From the NCBI GenBank assembly GCA_003864495.1, contig ML133495.1, forward strand, positions 2,177,231 through 2,241,230: DNA of 64,000 bases, read 5' to 3'. This DNA is from Nemopilema nomurai. Taxonomy: Eukaryota > Cnidaria > Scyphozoa > Rhizostomeae > Rhizostomatidae. Under the pieces are notes generated by a model. That model saw nothing but the letters and a program-made list of their open reading frames with translations. It made no database searches and was not told where the DNA came from. Shown here one piece after another: positions 49,719-61,400 of this stretch (position 1 is the stretch's first letter; each line of letters begins with the position of its first letter). The position numbers and the translations under genes are program-made.

Positions 49719-52700
49719 CTACGCTTGTTCCACTGAATACTTACTTCTATGCTCGATTTTCCGAAAGAAAACGTGCTCAAACAGGAGAAAAGAAAAAGAT
49801 GCAATAAAAGAAAAGCCAAGAATGGCAATCAGGCCTCCAAAATGCTGTACCGTGAATTCATGATGAGTTACGGCAACGCCGCTATCTGCTGTGCAGCTAC
49901 TATGCATCCATTTCTTATAAACATCGGAGACAAATCCATTTTCCTTGTACTCCAAAATTTTTCTAGAAATTGCATGATTCCAAGAAGAGCGACGTTGAAA
50001 GGCGACATTCCACGTCGACTTCCCAATGGATGTGTCGATGATCTCAAGAACACAATCGTTTTGCTTCGAAGCATGATACTGGCCCATTGGGTTTTCAACA
50101 ATAAGAGCTTGAAGGTGCCTGAGTGATGTAAATTAAGTGCATATCAATGATTTGTACTACTTATAGATATGAAAAACGTGGGAGGAAAGTGAAGCTGAAC
50201 TATAAAAATAATTAAGTTCCGCTTCTAGAAATTGAAATGTCATGAAGCTTTTGAAACTTATCAAGAAGCAAATTTGCACCTAATTCTTTCTTTAAAAGCT
50301 TTCTCTTCAACAATATCATGCGAAAACTTCCAGACGACAACTCTGATACATACCCATCAACAACCTGCTGCACCCCTCCTGTGGTGGTATTGGTGTTGTA
50401 TTGGTTCATGAATATGTGCATATTGTTAAGGTATGGATTTGAAGAAAACCGGAAAAATTCCTCAAGGCTTGAACTTTTTATTGTAGCGAACTTGAAGTCG
50501 TTTGTAGGATTTCTTAGCTTAAAACAAATAAGAGACAAAATGGTTACACAAGAGAAAAAAGTTAGTAATACTGTATAAAAAACCCCAAAAGCGAGTTTAA
50601 ATGAAATGAAGCAAGAATGAAAGTAAATAAGCTGGAGGATCAATATAGGTAAGGTGCGGTGCTATACGAGACTAGGGGATTGATATTGATTGTCATACTG
50701 ACAGTAATATTAACTACAATACTGATTGGAAAGCTATTAATCACAACAGTAGCTGTAAAATTGATTGCAATAGTAATTACAATTATGGTTGTAATAATAC
50801 GTGCAATATTCACTGTGAAAATTTTCTGCAATAGCAATTGCAATACTACTGACTGTAAAATTGGTTGTAATATCGATTGGCATTGATTAGTGAACTACCC
50901 ATACGACATATCAGCTTAGTTGCAGCTAAGAAGGCTTTCCTCTATTGCCATTGCATAAATGTCAGGCTCTAAAAATACATCCATTGAGATATAATCATCA
51001 AACCAATGATGCTAATAACGATAAAACATCTTCACCAATCTTTTGCGCAAGAATCAGACAAATCCACTGGAGACTAAGTTATCACTTCTGAAATACGTTT
51101 TCTGAATAACTCTTCTGATACAATTGAGTTGATGCGGTGCACTCTAAAGAACCAGAAGCTTAAGACAACCTTATAGGTATCTACAAACAGCGTCAAAGTC
51201 AGGGAGAAGCAACGTACCTTTGGATCATTAATCCCTTTAAAAACATCACGGTCCTCTTGCTGCACCTTCACAGCCGTTAGAGTCGCGGTATACGTAGACA
51301 TGACGATCACCATGCCAAAAGCAAAGACGACAAAACTGATTCTTGCTGAACTCGCCTTTGGGTTCTTACCTCCAAGATCTCTTTGAAATGTTATGCCAGA
51401 AATATACGAAAAACCTTCCTTAAATCTGTAATATCTTCCCAGGACTTCCTTCTTTGGACAAAACAAAGTGTTCTCGAGTAGAAAAATGAAGAAAAAGCCA
51501 AAAAAGAACATAGCAACTAGAACCCATAGCAAAGAACTGGTGACATTTTCGACAAAACTGAAGTTGAAGAAAGGCATATTGGTCTTTCTGTCCGACCTCA
51601 AGATGATAGCAAAAACAATATCTGCGATCGATTCCCCAAAGTCAATATAACGGGACCTTTTTGATGTTGCCGTTATTGGTGCCATAATCATGTCTGCATT
51701 ATCTCTAACAAGCTCTCCAACCATTCCATTCCACTTTCCACCAACAAAGCCCCCATACAAGCCGTCCTCGACAATGTACAAATCAATGGAAAGCCACAAA
51801 TCGCTCTGCAGTCTCTTCAGAAGATCCATCGAGAAGCCAATGCAGCATGTTCTTCTCCATGTGCTAACATTATCCAAGGAGTGAGGAACCCTGCACAGAA
51901 CACCTTCACTACAAGACTGTGACTCATTATCAAAATATCTACGGGCAAACATAGCGAATGGCTCTTCGTTAATAGTTACTACTCTTAACAGAGATTTGTG
52001 GAACTTGAACCTTGAAAGCCATGATATTTTTGGATCAAATGAAAGTAAGGTTATTTGGTTGTCGCTTGACCAAGAGTACATTGGCAACCAGTTTGAATTG
52101 GGCTGCCGCAAAAGAACCATAACTGTTTGCTTCTCGTGCGTTTTGGCGTGACAGATGTTTTCTGACCCATTGAGAGCTTCTTGAATCACCAACTTGGCAA
52201 CTCTGTGACAAAGTAGACATTTAGTTCCTCTTAAACAAACAGATATAAAGAGGGCAAATCCAGTCTTTGAAAAAACAAAGTATATTTTAGATAAATTTAT
52301 CGAGAAGTGTCGTACTTTGGAAAGTTAGGTACAAAATTATATGATTCATTTTCATGGCCGCTTTGCATGTCTATTTTGTCAACCAAAACGTGCAAAAATT
52401 CGTAAGCAACTTAAATCTCTTCCGTGCCGAGACAAATCTTTTAAGCGGCATGATCTTTTTACGTTGAAATTAACAGTAGAATATGAAAAAGTGGCCTTTT
52501 GTCTTAGAAAAAAATCATACTCGCCTCCACTTGGGGCGTTCGATTGAGAAATTTCAAGTTAGAAAACATTAATGAAACAATGATGGTGGATTTCATAATT
52601 TTCACACCATCACGAAGCGAGGTCACCTTAAAACTAATTTACTTACGATTCGGGTAGTTGTTTCCTACTTGCTCCAACCACCATTGCCTTCTTTATATTC

Positions 52701-54248
52701 AAATGATTCAAGCTGTTCCAGCCTAGTACTGGCACACTGTCACCATTTCCAATCAACTCGAGTTTCAGCAGAATGGAAGGAACGAACCTCTCTTCCACGT
52801 GTGACTCTAACGTAACCCAAATTACATTCGACTTCAAGGAAGGAGACAGCCTCGATCTCGCAAAGACCAGTTCTGCCAAGCGGTCTGAGCACAATAAAAT
52901 AATTGTTACTGTTGAACTCGTAATAGCCTTGTACATGATTCTCCAGACGTCGTGTATCATGTTTGCGTCATGGCTGATCTTTTGAATGTTTAGTTTGCTT
53001 CCTTTCTTTTCATATGCACTATTTGGGTACGACTCATTTGTGGTCTTGGCCAGCCTTCTGGCAAAGTCATTGGCACATTGAAGATCGTCTACAATTACCA
53101 TGATTGGCCCGACGAATATATCGTCCATTAGCTTTTTCAGCGCTTTGATGTACACGCTCTTGTATCTCCTGCACGCCTTGCTTTCGTAACCGACAAATGA
53201 TGTTACCTGTTGGCCCATAAAAAAGAATGCACAATTAGAGGTCTGGATGCAACATTGCACTTTGAGGTTGTGCGATGGCTATTTAGATTCTCTCGTACGA
53301 GGAACAAGCACATTCAAATACAGCCCAATAAGAATTCATTAAACTTAAACTCAAATACAGTCGTTTGGTCATTTTTGTAACCCTAGTTGCTCACCATCTT
53401 CACTATATTTTGTTGATTTATTATCCTTTTTAATCAGTTTCTTACTTTCTTCTTACATAAATTTCTCTATATTTTCATCATTTCGTAAAGAATAGAAGTA
53501 CGTTTTGGGTTTATTATGTATGATATTCTTAAATTGAGCTCACCTCGCTAGAAATGTTTCGAGAAAAATATGAGTAATGATAAATCTTAATGGTAACTTT
53601 GTCAAACAATGGACTTGTCTCACTTGGTTTCTTTCACTTGAAAGAGTTATCAATACAACTCTACAGAAAAATGCTGCTATCACTACTTTCCTCTGCATAA
53701 TTACTATCTAAACAGATACTACGTGTAAATCATAGTCCCTAGTTGAACCTTCATTTTGGACGCCTTCATTACCCGCGAAAACTCCGAAAAAAAATTGACA
53801 GATGAAGACTCTAATTCTATTGCAGGTTCTTCTCATTGAACTATCAATAAACGGTTTTATTTCTTATCATTACCTCAGAACAGTCCTCCACCTTTAAAGG
53901 GTGAATTTCCCACCTGTCTGCGTACACTTCCTGTAAAATCAGTTCAGTTCCGATTCCAACATTTGAGGTTTCTACCGTTCTTACACCTTCTGAACTGTAC
54001 CTTTCCTTTGACAAGACCTCGATCAAGTGGGAAAGTCCTCTTCTCTCCTCTGTTAGTTCATATCGCATTTTGAATGTTACGTTCCGGACTGTAACAGCGT
54101 GCGATGAAAGGTTTGACGCTTCCATGACGTTCGATCCTTCGGCGAACGTTTTTATATCATACTCTAGCATGTGACAAGGCAGCAAAAACAACACCACAAA
54201 GAAGCAAAAAGTCGTCTTGTGCAGTCGCTCGCATTTCTTCAGAGGCAT
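49719..54248 (-). CDS. Ionotropic glutamate receptor subunit, NMDA-like, copy C, five exons
   Basis: Exons 54248-53874, 53206-52647, 52202-51218, 50517-50354 and 50118-49719 give 827 residues. Exon 2 (560 bases) matches B, and exons 3 and 4 (985 and 164) match A and B. The chosen ATG 54248 is followed by a hydrophobic signal segment (FCFFVVLFLLPCHML). S1, M1, pore (GITFQRDLGG) and M3 (STYTATLTAVKV) are as in B. S2 has SSSLEEFFRF and LIVENP, keeping the acidic residue as Glu. M4 is FGGLIAILGFSFIASFSFLLF and the tail is short. The S2 half and N-terminal domain differ clearly from B, despite near-identity in exon 3 and the 3' part of exon 2. Like A and B it should form a cell-surface cation channel subunit; partner and ligand are unknown. 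Confidence 0.92.
50640..50885. repeat. Degenerate AT-rich short tandem repeat in intron 3 of receptor C
   Basis: Variants of ATTG(T/C)AATA(G/C)TAATTAC recur about every 18-20 bases. Both strands give hydrophobic low-complexity reading frames, which are products of the repeat and not genes. Confidence 0.55.
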
Positions 54249-55493
54249 CTCAATAAAACTTTGAGTCTGAAAACTAGCTTTTCGTGCTTCGCTACCTTGC
54301 GCAAAATCCTTACAACTTCTTCCGATTTCTGGACTGCAAGTACATTTGAAAAGATGGTTTGCTTTCGAAACCAAACGCCAAGATCAAGCACTACTAAGAA
54401 TCAGAAATTTAACACCGGCTTGAAAACAAATCGGCTGGTAATAAGCTTCAAGCATTCAGAAGTGTGCTCATGAATTATTGATCAGTTTTGATATTCCAAG
54501 ACTTTACTTGTCGTCTCTCTAAACAATCGAGTTCATGAATCGTGAACAATGTTCACACCCGACCTGCCTTTTGTGCAGAAGCTCCGTGTTTTGGATACTG
54601 CCAATGCAGACGCCCATTTATTGCTCATTAAATATGTACTTTACTGCATTTTACTGCTTCGTACAAATAGTTGAAGAAATTCATAGAAGAATACTTTAGA
54701 AAGCATGCAGTGGATTATAAGGGTCGGGTTTTGACCATCCTAGACTTTTCCACGACATCTTCTTCTGTGAAATTATGAGCAAATAATCGAAGAATCTCCG
54801 ACATGGGTAATAACTCAGACGACGCAACCACGCAAATCAAATGTCAAACAACAGTAGGAGGCAGATCAGCCTGTCGCAGTGTGATGATTCACGATTGATT
54901 ATTTAAAAATGAATAATTTGAGTAAACAATGATATCAGGAACGAAACGTGACTTTCAAATGAAAAAAATCGCTAACAAAATACTACAGAGGTTTACCTGT
55001 GGCAGAACGACTTAAAACAGAAGCATCGGGCTTGAGAAAAACATCGCTTGACGTACAGTAGCAACAATTTAGAAGAGAGTGTTTAAAAGGGATCTGCTAA
55101 ATATGTGATAGCCAATGATAGTCACGATATAACTGAAATACAGGAATTCTAAGAACTAATATTAGATGCTATGAATCTGGGACCTCTCTGCCACCAGAAG
55201 AAGGATTACTGGGGGATAATCCGACAGAAATCAGCTTTAAAATATCTATACGTTTTGGCATTTCACAGCAAATATTCGGCATCCAGATGTGCTGTTATAC
55301 CTTTGCTAAATGCTTATTGCTAGATGTCACATAAAAAGATGGCTACTTGGGCTCCTCTTGCGCCATTCACTCAAACCTGCCATCTGGAGCAGTGTTTATG
55401 CTGATTTCAAAAGACCCGATTTCAGCATTGAATCGAGGCTTTGAAGTTGTGTCGCAACACAGCTCGAAACGATTTGAATGTGACTATTGCCAT
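54249..55493. other. Intergenic region between receptor C and SENP
   Basis: This contains the promoter side of receptor C and the 3' UTR of the SENP gene. No exon or repeat is recognised. Confidence 0.5.
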
Positions 55494-58400
55494 CTAAAGC
55501 AGTTTCTTTGTCATAATTTCGTAGACCATTCTTTTTCGGAAGTATGGCATGTCCGTCTACAAGTGAACGTAAAACAAGCCTCAATAAAGTTTCAAACGTG
55601 ACACGAGGAAAAAAGTTCTGTCAAGATCTCTATTGGAAAACATTCATTAGATAAGACCTTTTTCGCTAGATTAAGAAAAAGTTCATCTCAAGATCACTAG
55701 CAAAGAAGGTTGCCTCCCTATCGTTCTTATTTTGAATGGACGAGACATCCAAAGCAGTATGCACTAGATTGAGTACTAGCAAGAATTCTATCAGACCCTT
55801 TACACTGCAAAAAACGATGAAAGAGCAAAGCAGGTTCACCTGACTGAAGTTCATGGGCACATCTCTGGTGATGCATTCAGCAAACTACGATGAAATTCGT
55901 CAGCTGTAGTCTCTCACAACAGAAGAAAGCGTTGTCTTAAGAACATAGCGGTAGTTTCTAAGCGATTTATAGCAAACAGAAAATTAGAATACTGTTGTTA
56001 GTGATATAAAACGAATAATTGCCGCTGAAAAGAATTCGCCAATGAACAACATTAACAGCCTGCTACAATCACATCAATTTCAAAGTAACTTCGTATATAA
56101 ACTGCAAAACTTGGATTGCTCAAAGTGCAGATTTATTCATCATTTTACATAGAAGGAGTTACAATTACACAAAAATGAAATTAGCATATATAAAAGAGCC
56201 TCAAAGCATGCAAAGAGCAATGTATGGCTATGCTGTGGCCAATCAGAATTCATTCACACACTGCTTACAAACACTCGCGAAGTTATAAGCCTGCACCCGG
56301 TTATATACTTTGTCAGTTTCGGTCAATTTCCGACATTCAAATATATACTCTGAATAGTATCGGACAAAAAGAGCACTTAGAGGAGGCAAGATTATGACCC
56401 CGCCTTTCCATGTAATTTCCATTTCAAGTTTAAACAACAGTGAATTGACCCATTTCATAAAAGCGCGGCGGAAACAAACTCGCTGAAATAAATCAAAATT
56501 GCGAGCTAGACACATTCAGTTCGCCTACTTTTTGTCAAACAAGATAAGCAGTTTCCTGCCTTCAATGCACTGTCAGTAAATCTACTGCAGTGCAAAATAA
56601 TGCAATTTTAAAGACCAAAGTGCGATATTTCAAAAGCAGGCATACATTTAGTTCGTGATATTGTTGATTCATCTACAGAAGATATGAAAACGGTGCTGAA
56701 ACATTCGCAAGGCATCGCAATCGCAAGGCATCGCAATCGCAAGGCATCATCGATAAACAAAGAACTCCAAAAAGATGGTACCTTGCAGGTAAAGACACCA
56801 CAATCGCAGCCATTCAGCTGCTCTGGAATGTCCTGTAGAGAATTTGTAAATTTCAAAGCAAGAAATAAAAAAATCAATTCGCTTTGCTTTCAAAGCGAGC
56901 TTGCAGCTGCAGTAAAGAATTGTCCTGGTAAGAATTGGGAAGTGAAGAATTGCAAGAGGCAAGCAATGGGCCCGGAAAGCGAAAGGATGTATGGAACAAT
57001 GAGATCCAAAGGATGTTTAGTTATTTGGTACAAAACTTGGCTTGCAAACATTACTGCAAACAGCTCTGGGTAACAGACACAAATATTTTGCTAATAAATT
57101 TTTACAAGAAGTAATACATTTGGACAAAAACATAGCTACAATAGGCTGTTTTGATAAATCACATAGCTATCAGAGGCTGTTTTGATAAATCACATGGCTA
57201 TAAGAGGCTGTTTTGATAAATCACATAGCTATCAGAGGCTGTTTTGATAAATCACATGGCTATAAGAGGCTGTTTTGATAAATCACATGTCCATAATAGG
57301 CTGTTTTGATAAATCACATAGCTATAAGAGGCTGTTTTGATAAATCACATGGCTATAAGAGGCTGTTTTGATAAATCACATAGCTATCAGAGGCTGTTTT
57401 GATAAATCACATGGCTATAAGAGGCTGTTTTGATAAATCACATGGCTATAAGAGGCTGTTTTGATAAATCACATGTCCATAACAGGCTGTTTTGATAAAT
57501 CACATGGCTATAAGAGGCTGTTTTGATAAATCACATAGCTATCAGAGGCTGTTTTGATAAATCACATGGCTACAAGAGGCTGTTTTGATAAATCACATGG
57601 CTATAAGAGGCTGTTTTGATAAATCACATAGCTATCAGAGGCTGTTTTGATAAATCACATGGCTATAAGAGGCTGTTTTGATAAATCACATAGCTATCAG
57701 AGGCTGTTTTGATAAATCACATGGCTATAAGAGGCTGTTTTGATAAATCACATGTCCATAATAGGCTGTTTTGATAAATCACATAGCTATAAGAGGCTGT
57801 TTTGATAAATCACATGGCTATAAGAGGCTGTTTTGATAAATCACATAGCTATCAGAGGCTGTTTTGATAAATCACATGGCTATAAGAGGCTGTTTTGATA
57901 AATCACATGGCTATAAGAGGCTGTTTTGATAAATCACATGTCCATAACAGGCTGTTTTGATAAATCACATAGCTATCAGAGGCTGTTTTGATAAATCACA
58001 TGGCTACAAGAGGCTGTTTTGATAAATCACATGGCTATAAGAGGCTGTTTTGATAAATCACATGTCCATAACAGGCTGTTTTGATAAATCACATAGCTGC
58101 CGTGCTAGTGCACACCAATCAACAAACCTTGGGTGAAACTTCCGTCCATTCATCGACGTTAAGAGGAGACTTTTTCTTGTCCTTATGCTCTTCAATAATG
58201 TATTTTCTGTGGACACAAGATGGCTTGTCAAGCGAAAAATTAAAGTGGATAAGCTAGATGAAATCAAAAAGCTCTTCTACAGATTGGGTTAAAAAATTAT
58301 TAACACAGAAAGGTACATCTAGGATAATGAATAAACACTTGGTTTTAGTTTGTTCAGCACCATAGACAGCGAGAGAATAATATGGACCAAAAAAATAGAT

Positions 58401-61400
58401 TTGTGATTTGAATGTGAACCACTAATGATGCAACGCAGCACTGTAAGACAAGGCTAATACAAGAAACTAGGGCATTATTTGGATTCAATTATTCGTACTA
58501 CCAAACAAAGTTCATGTATACAGTTGATTATAATTTTTTTCCAAAAATGCTGCAGAAACACAAACGAGCTCCTGAGAGCATCAAGAGAGAGCATGGTAAT
58601 GGCGGTCATTTTTGCTTCTTAGCTCTTTCAAAAACGAATAGGCTAAATAGAGGATGTTGAACTGGCTTGGGTCTTTGACCTCACTTACTTATCGCATCAA
58701 GATGCAGGCAAAGAAAAATGTGCTTTTCAATGAGTTTACTCTTTGATCACAACAAGTTTGCCCTTCCAATAAGCTAACCCTTTGAATACAACAAGTTAAT
58801 CCTTCCAATAATTTTTACGATGTTAGCCGGGAACCATTGAAATTAACAAACTGGCCACCTCACAGTGATGCAAAAAAACTAAAATCGTTTAGTGCTTCGC
58901 TTTCAAAAAGAACAAAATTGTTTACTGAGTAATTACAGCAAACAAGAGTACCGTAAAGTACTGATGCATTGCGCATTGTTTCCTTTCAACGAATCGTAAT
59001 ATGCAATCTGTCTCTTGCGCATGTCAATTGCCTGAAAAAGAACTCGTCGTATAAATTACATCACACATGTAGTTATTAAAAACGCCGGAAAAAAATTTAA
59101 TGAGGCCTTTGAAGCTGACAGTGCTACGCGCAAACTTGATTCACCTCTGGCATACACAAATACAGGAAACAAACAGTGTTTTACCAATGGTGTAATCACT
59201 CTATGCAGTTTTGAATAGTTGGTTAAATACTCGAGAAATGAATACAACAGGTGGTTGTTATTATTAAAATACGGCGCATTCTTTTCATCTTAAAAAGTAT
59301 TCATGAATTTAATTACGTGAAAAAAGAAGAGAAAAAGCGTAGGAGTAAAATCTTGCCATCCTCGCTTTTCATTTAAATATATTTACATAAGAGATTAATA
59401 GATAAATAATACGCCACGGCAGTTCAGGAGCAAAGATATACAATTAACAAAGCAGAAAACAAAAAGGACGAATCAAAATACTCACAGCAAGGCACCAATG
59501 CATTCCTAGGTGCACTGGCAAGACAACAATGTCAACAGAGAAGATGTCGATCTGAATTGAAAAATTGTAAGGAGTCGGTTAATCTTTTGAAAATGCAAAC
59601 AAGAATGCATGTCTAAAAAAGAAAATTTTTACTTGTGCAAGGTAACGATGAGCTATGCATAAATCATCATTGGTATTATATGCATTGTAGAGCCGTAACC
59701 AAAATATTTTTCAACGGCCAAAGACTAAGACTAAATATAAAAAAGTATTGACTAAACATAAAAAAGTATTGAAATTAAAATTACCTTTTTTGTCCATCTT
59801 CGAACACCAGAATATCCTGTCTTCAGTAATTTTGGGTAGAAAAACGAATTAAAGAAATGCATCTTTAACTGCCCCTAAAACAACAAAGGAGTCCTATAAC
59901 AGGCCCGGTCTTACTTTTTTTGCAGCATCTTCCATAGATATTTGTCAAATTAAGGTGTAACGAAATGGTAGTGCCATTGTCTTGAAATGAAATTGTGAAA
60001 CATAACAGATGGACTTTAGTTATTCATACAGTTCAACAGAAATGCTTTTTGGAAATGATGTTTCCGTCCACCGAGTTACTTTCCAATTTAATGATACAAC
60101 GCCAATTGAAAAAATACGTTTCCTTCTACCCTATATCCATACTTTCTAGGTATCTGATAAGAAGAGGGCACTGGATTTTGAAGCTCTCAAAAATGATTAA
60201 ATACGATCAGTAGTGTTTTATAATAACAAAGTAGCTAGCCTGAAATCTTTTCAGCTTTAGCGATGACTCGTAATTACCATCGTTACAATAAATTTTGACC
60301 CCTGCCTTCTAATTTTTTATAAAAAATGACAGTAGAAACAAGAAATCAGCACTAAATTTTTCAATGAAGATAATGTTTCAACAGTCTGACCACTTGGTCA
60401 TATCATTCTCCGAATAGACAAAATTATTTGCTTTCGAATGGCGTAGGAAATCATGAGGAGTTCTTTGATGTCATCCAGTACAGCCGATGAACTGATTCTG
60501 ACAGGCTTTCTTTCGCCCTTTCGACTTCAACTAAAATTAAGTTTGCTTACCTGTTCCTTGCTTCTATCTTGTAGCAAATTGAAGTAAAAGTTTACAATCT
60601 GAAAGAAACGGAAATGAAAAAACATCAACTTTTTATGACCTCTCTTTAAACCAAAAACGGATACTAAGTAAAAATGGAAACAAAATCCTCACTTGGAAAT
60701 AAGAAAAACTTAATTAAGTTAGAAAGTGATTTTTCGGTTCGAATGAGATAATATACGATGGTGAAAATAAACAATTTACATGAATACATAAAGAATTAAA
60801 AAAAAAGACAATATATATAATACAATTAGCGAAATGTAGCTGTATAACACTATGCAATGTTATTACGGAGTGCAGTGCTACCAAATACAATAGAACAATC
60901 ACCTCATCTTTTTACTTAGGTAAATTGGTACCTTTAATGTACTCATAAACCATAATTAAAAACACACATACACGATCAAAAAATTATTTTTTTTGAATTC
61001 TTACTGAGGAGACTGCCGGCAAAAATTCTAAGAAAAATTTTTTTTTGATCGTGTATGTGCGTCTTAAATTGTGGTTTAACGGTACTGATATGCGTAATTA
61101 AAATTTGTCACACAACACACTGGATCTCTTCAAATCCTTGGCCCCAAAACCCAGTGACAGAAAACAATCACCTCATCGTTTAACCAGTTCAGGTGAGCCA
61201 GCGTGGTCATATCGTGTCTCGTTATCGACACATTGAACGCTTCGACCAGACACTCTTGTGGATTACCAGCACCCCAGGCGTACGATATCTGAAACAAAGC
61301 AATTCACTGAGAATTATCGTGTCCAATCATTTCAACATAGAAAACAGTAAGCATGCAACTACACAAGGCGTTCTGGCGATTTCATATTATAAGGCATGTG

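Noticed and set aside
50659..50886. Hydrophobic 75-residue + strand protein
   Set aside because: It comes from an AT-rich degenerate repeat in an intron, and the opposite strand gives an equally hydrophobic frame.
45321..51884. Identical small + strand proteins of 60 and 64 residues at 45321/51468 and 45543/51690
   Set aside because: They are antisense to the near-identical exon 3 of receptors B and C. Their conservation simply follows from that of the receptor coding strand.
57131..58098. Possible CRISPR array: ~20-base constant part with ~11-base variable tails at fixed spacing
   Set aside because: This is an animal gene intron. The variable parts are only about 11 bases and fall into five recurring types, so it is a minisatellite.
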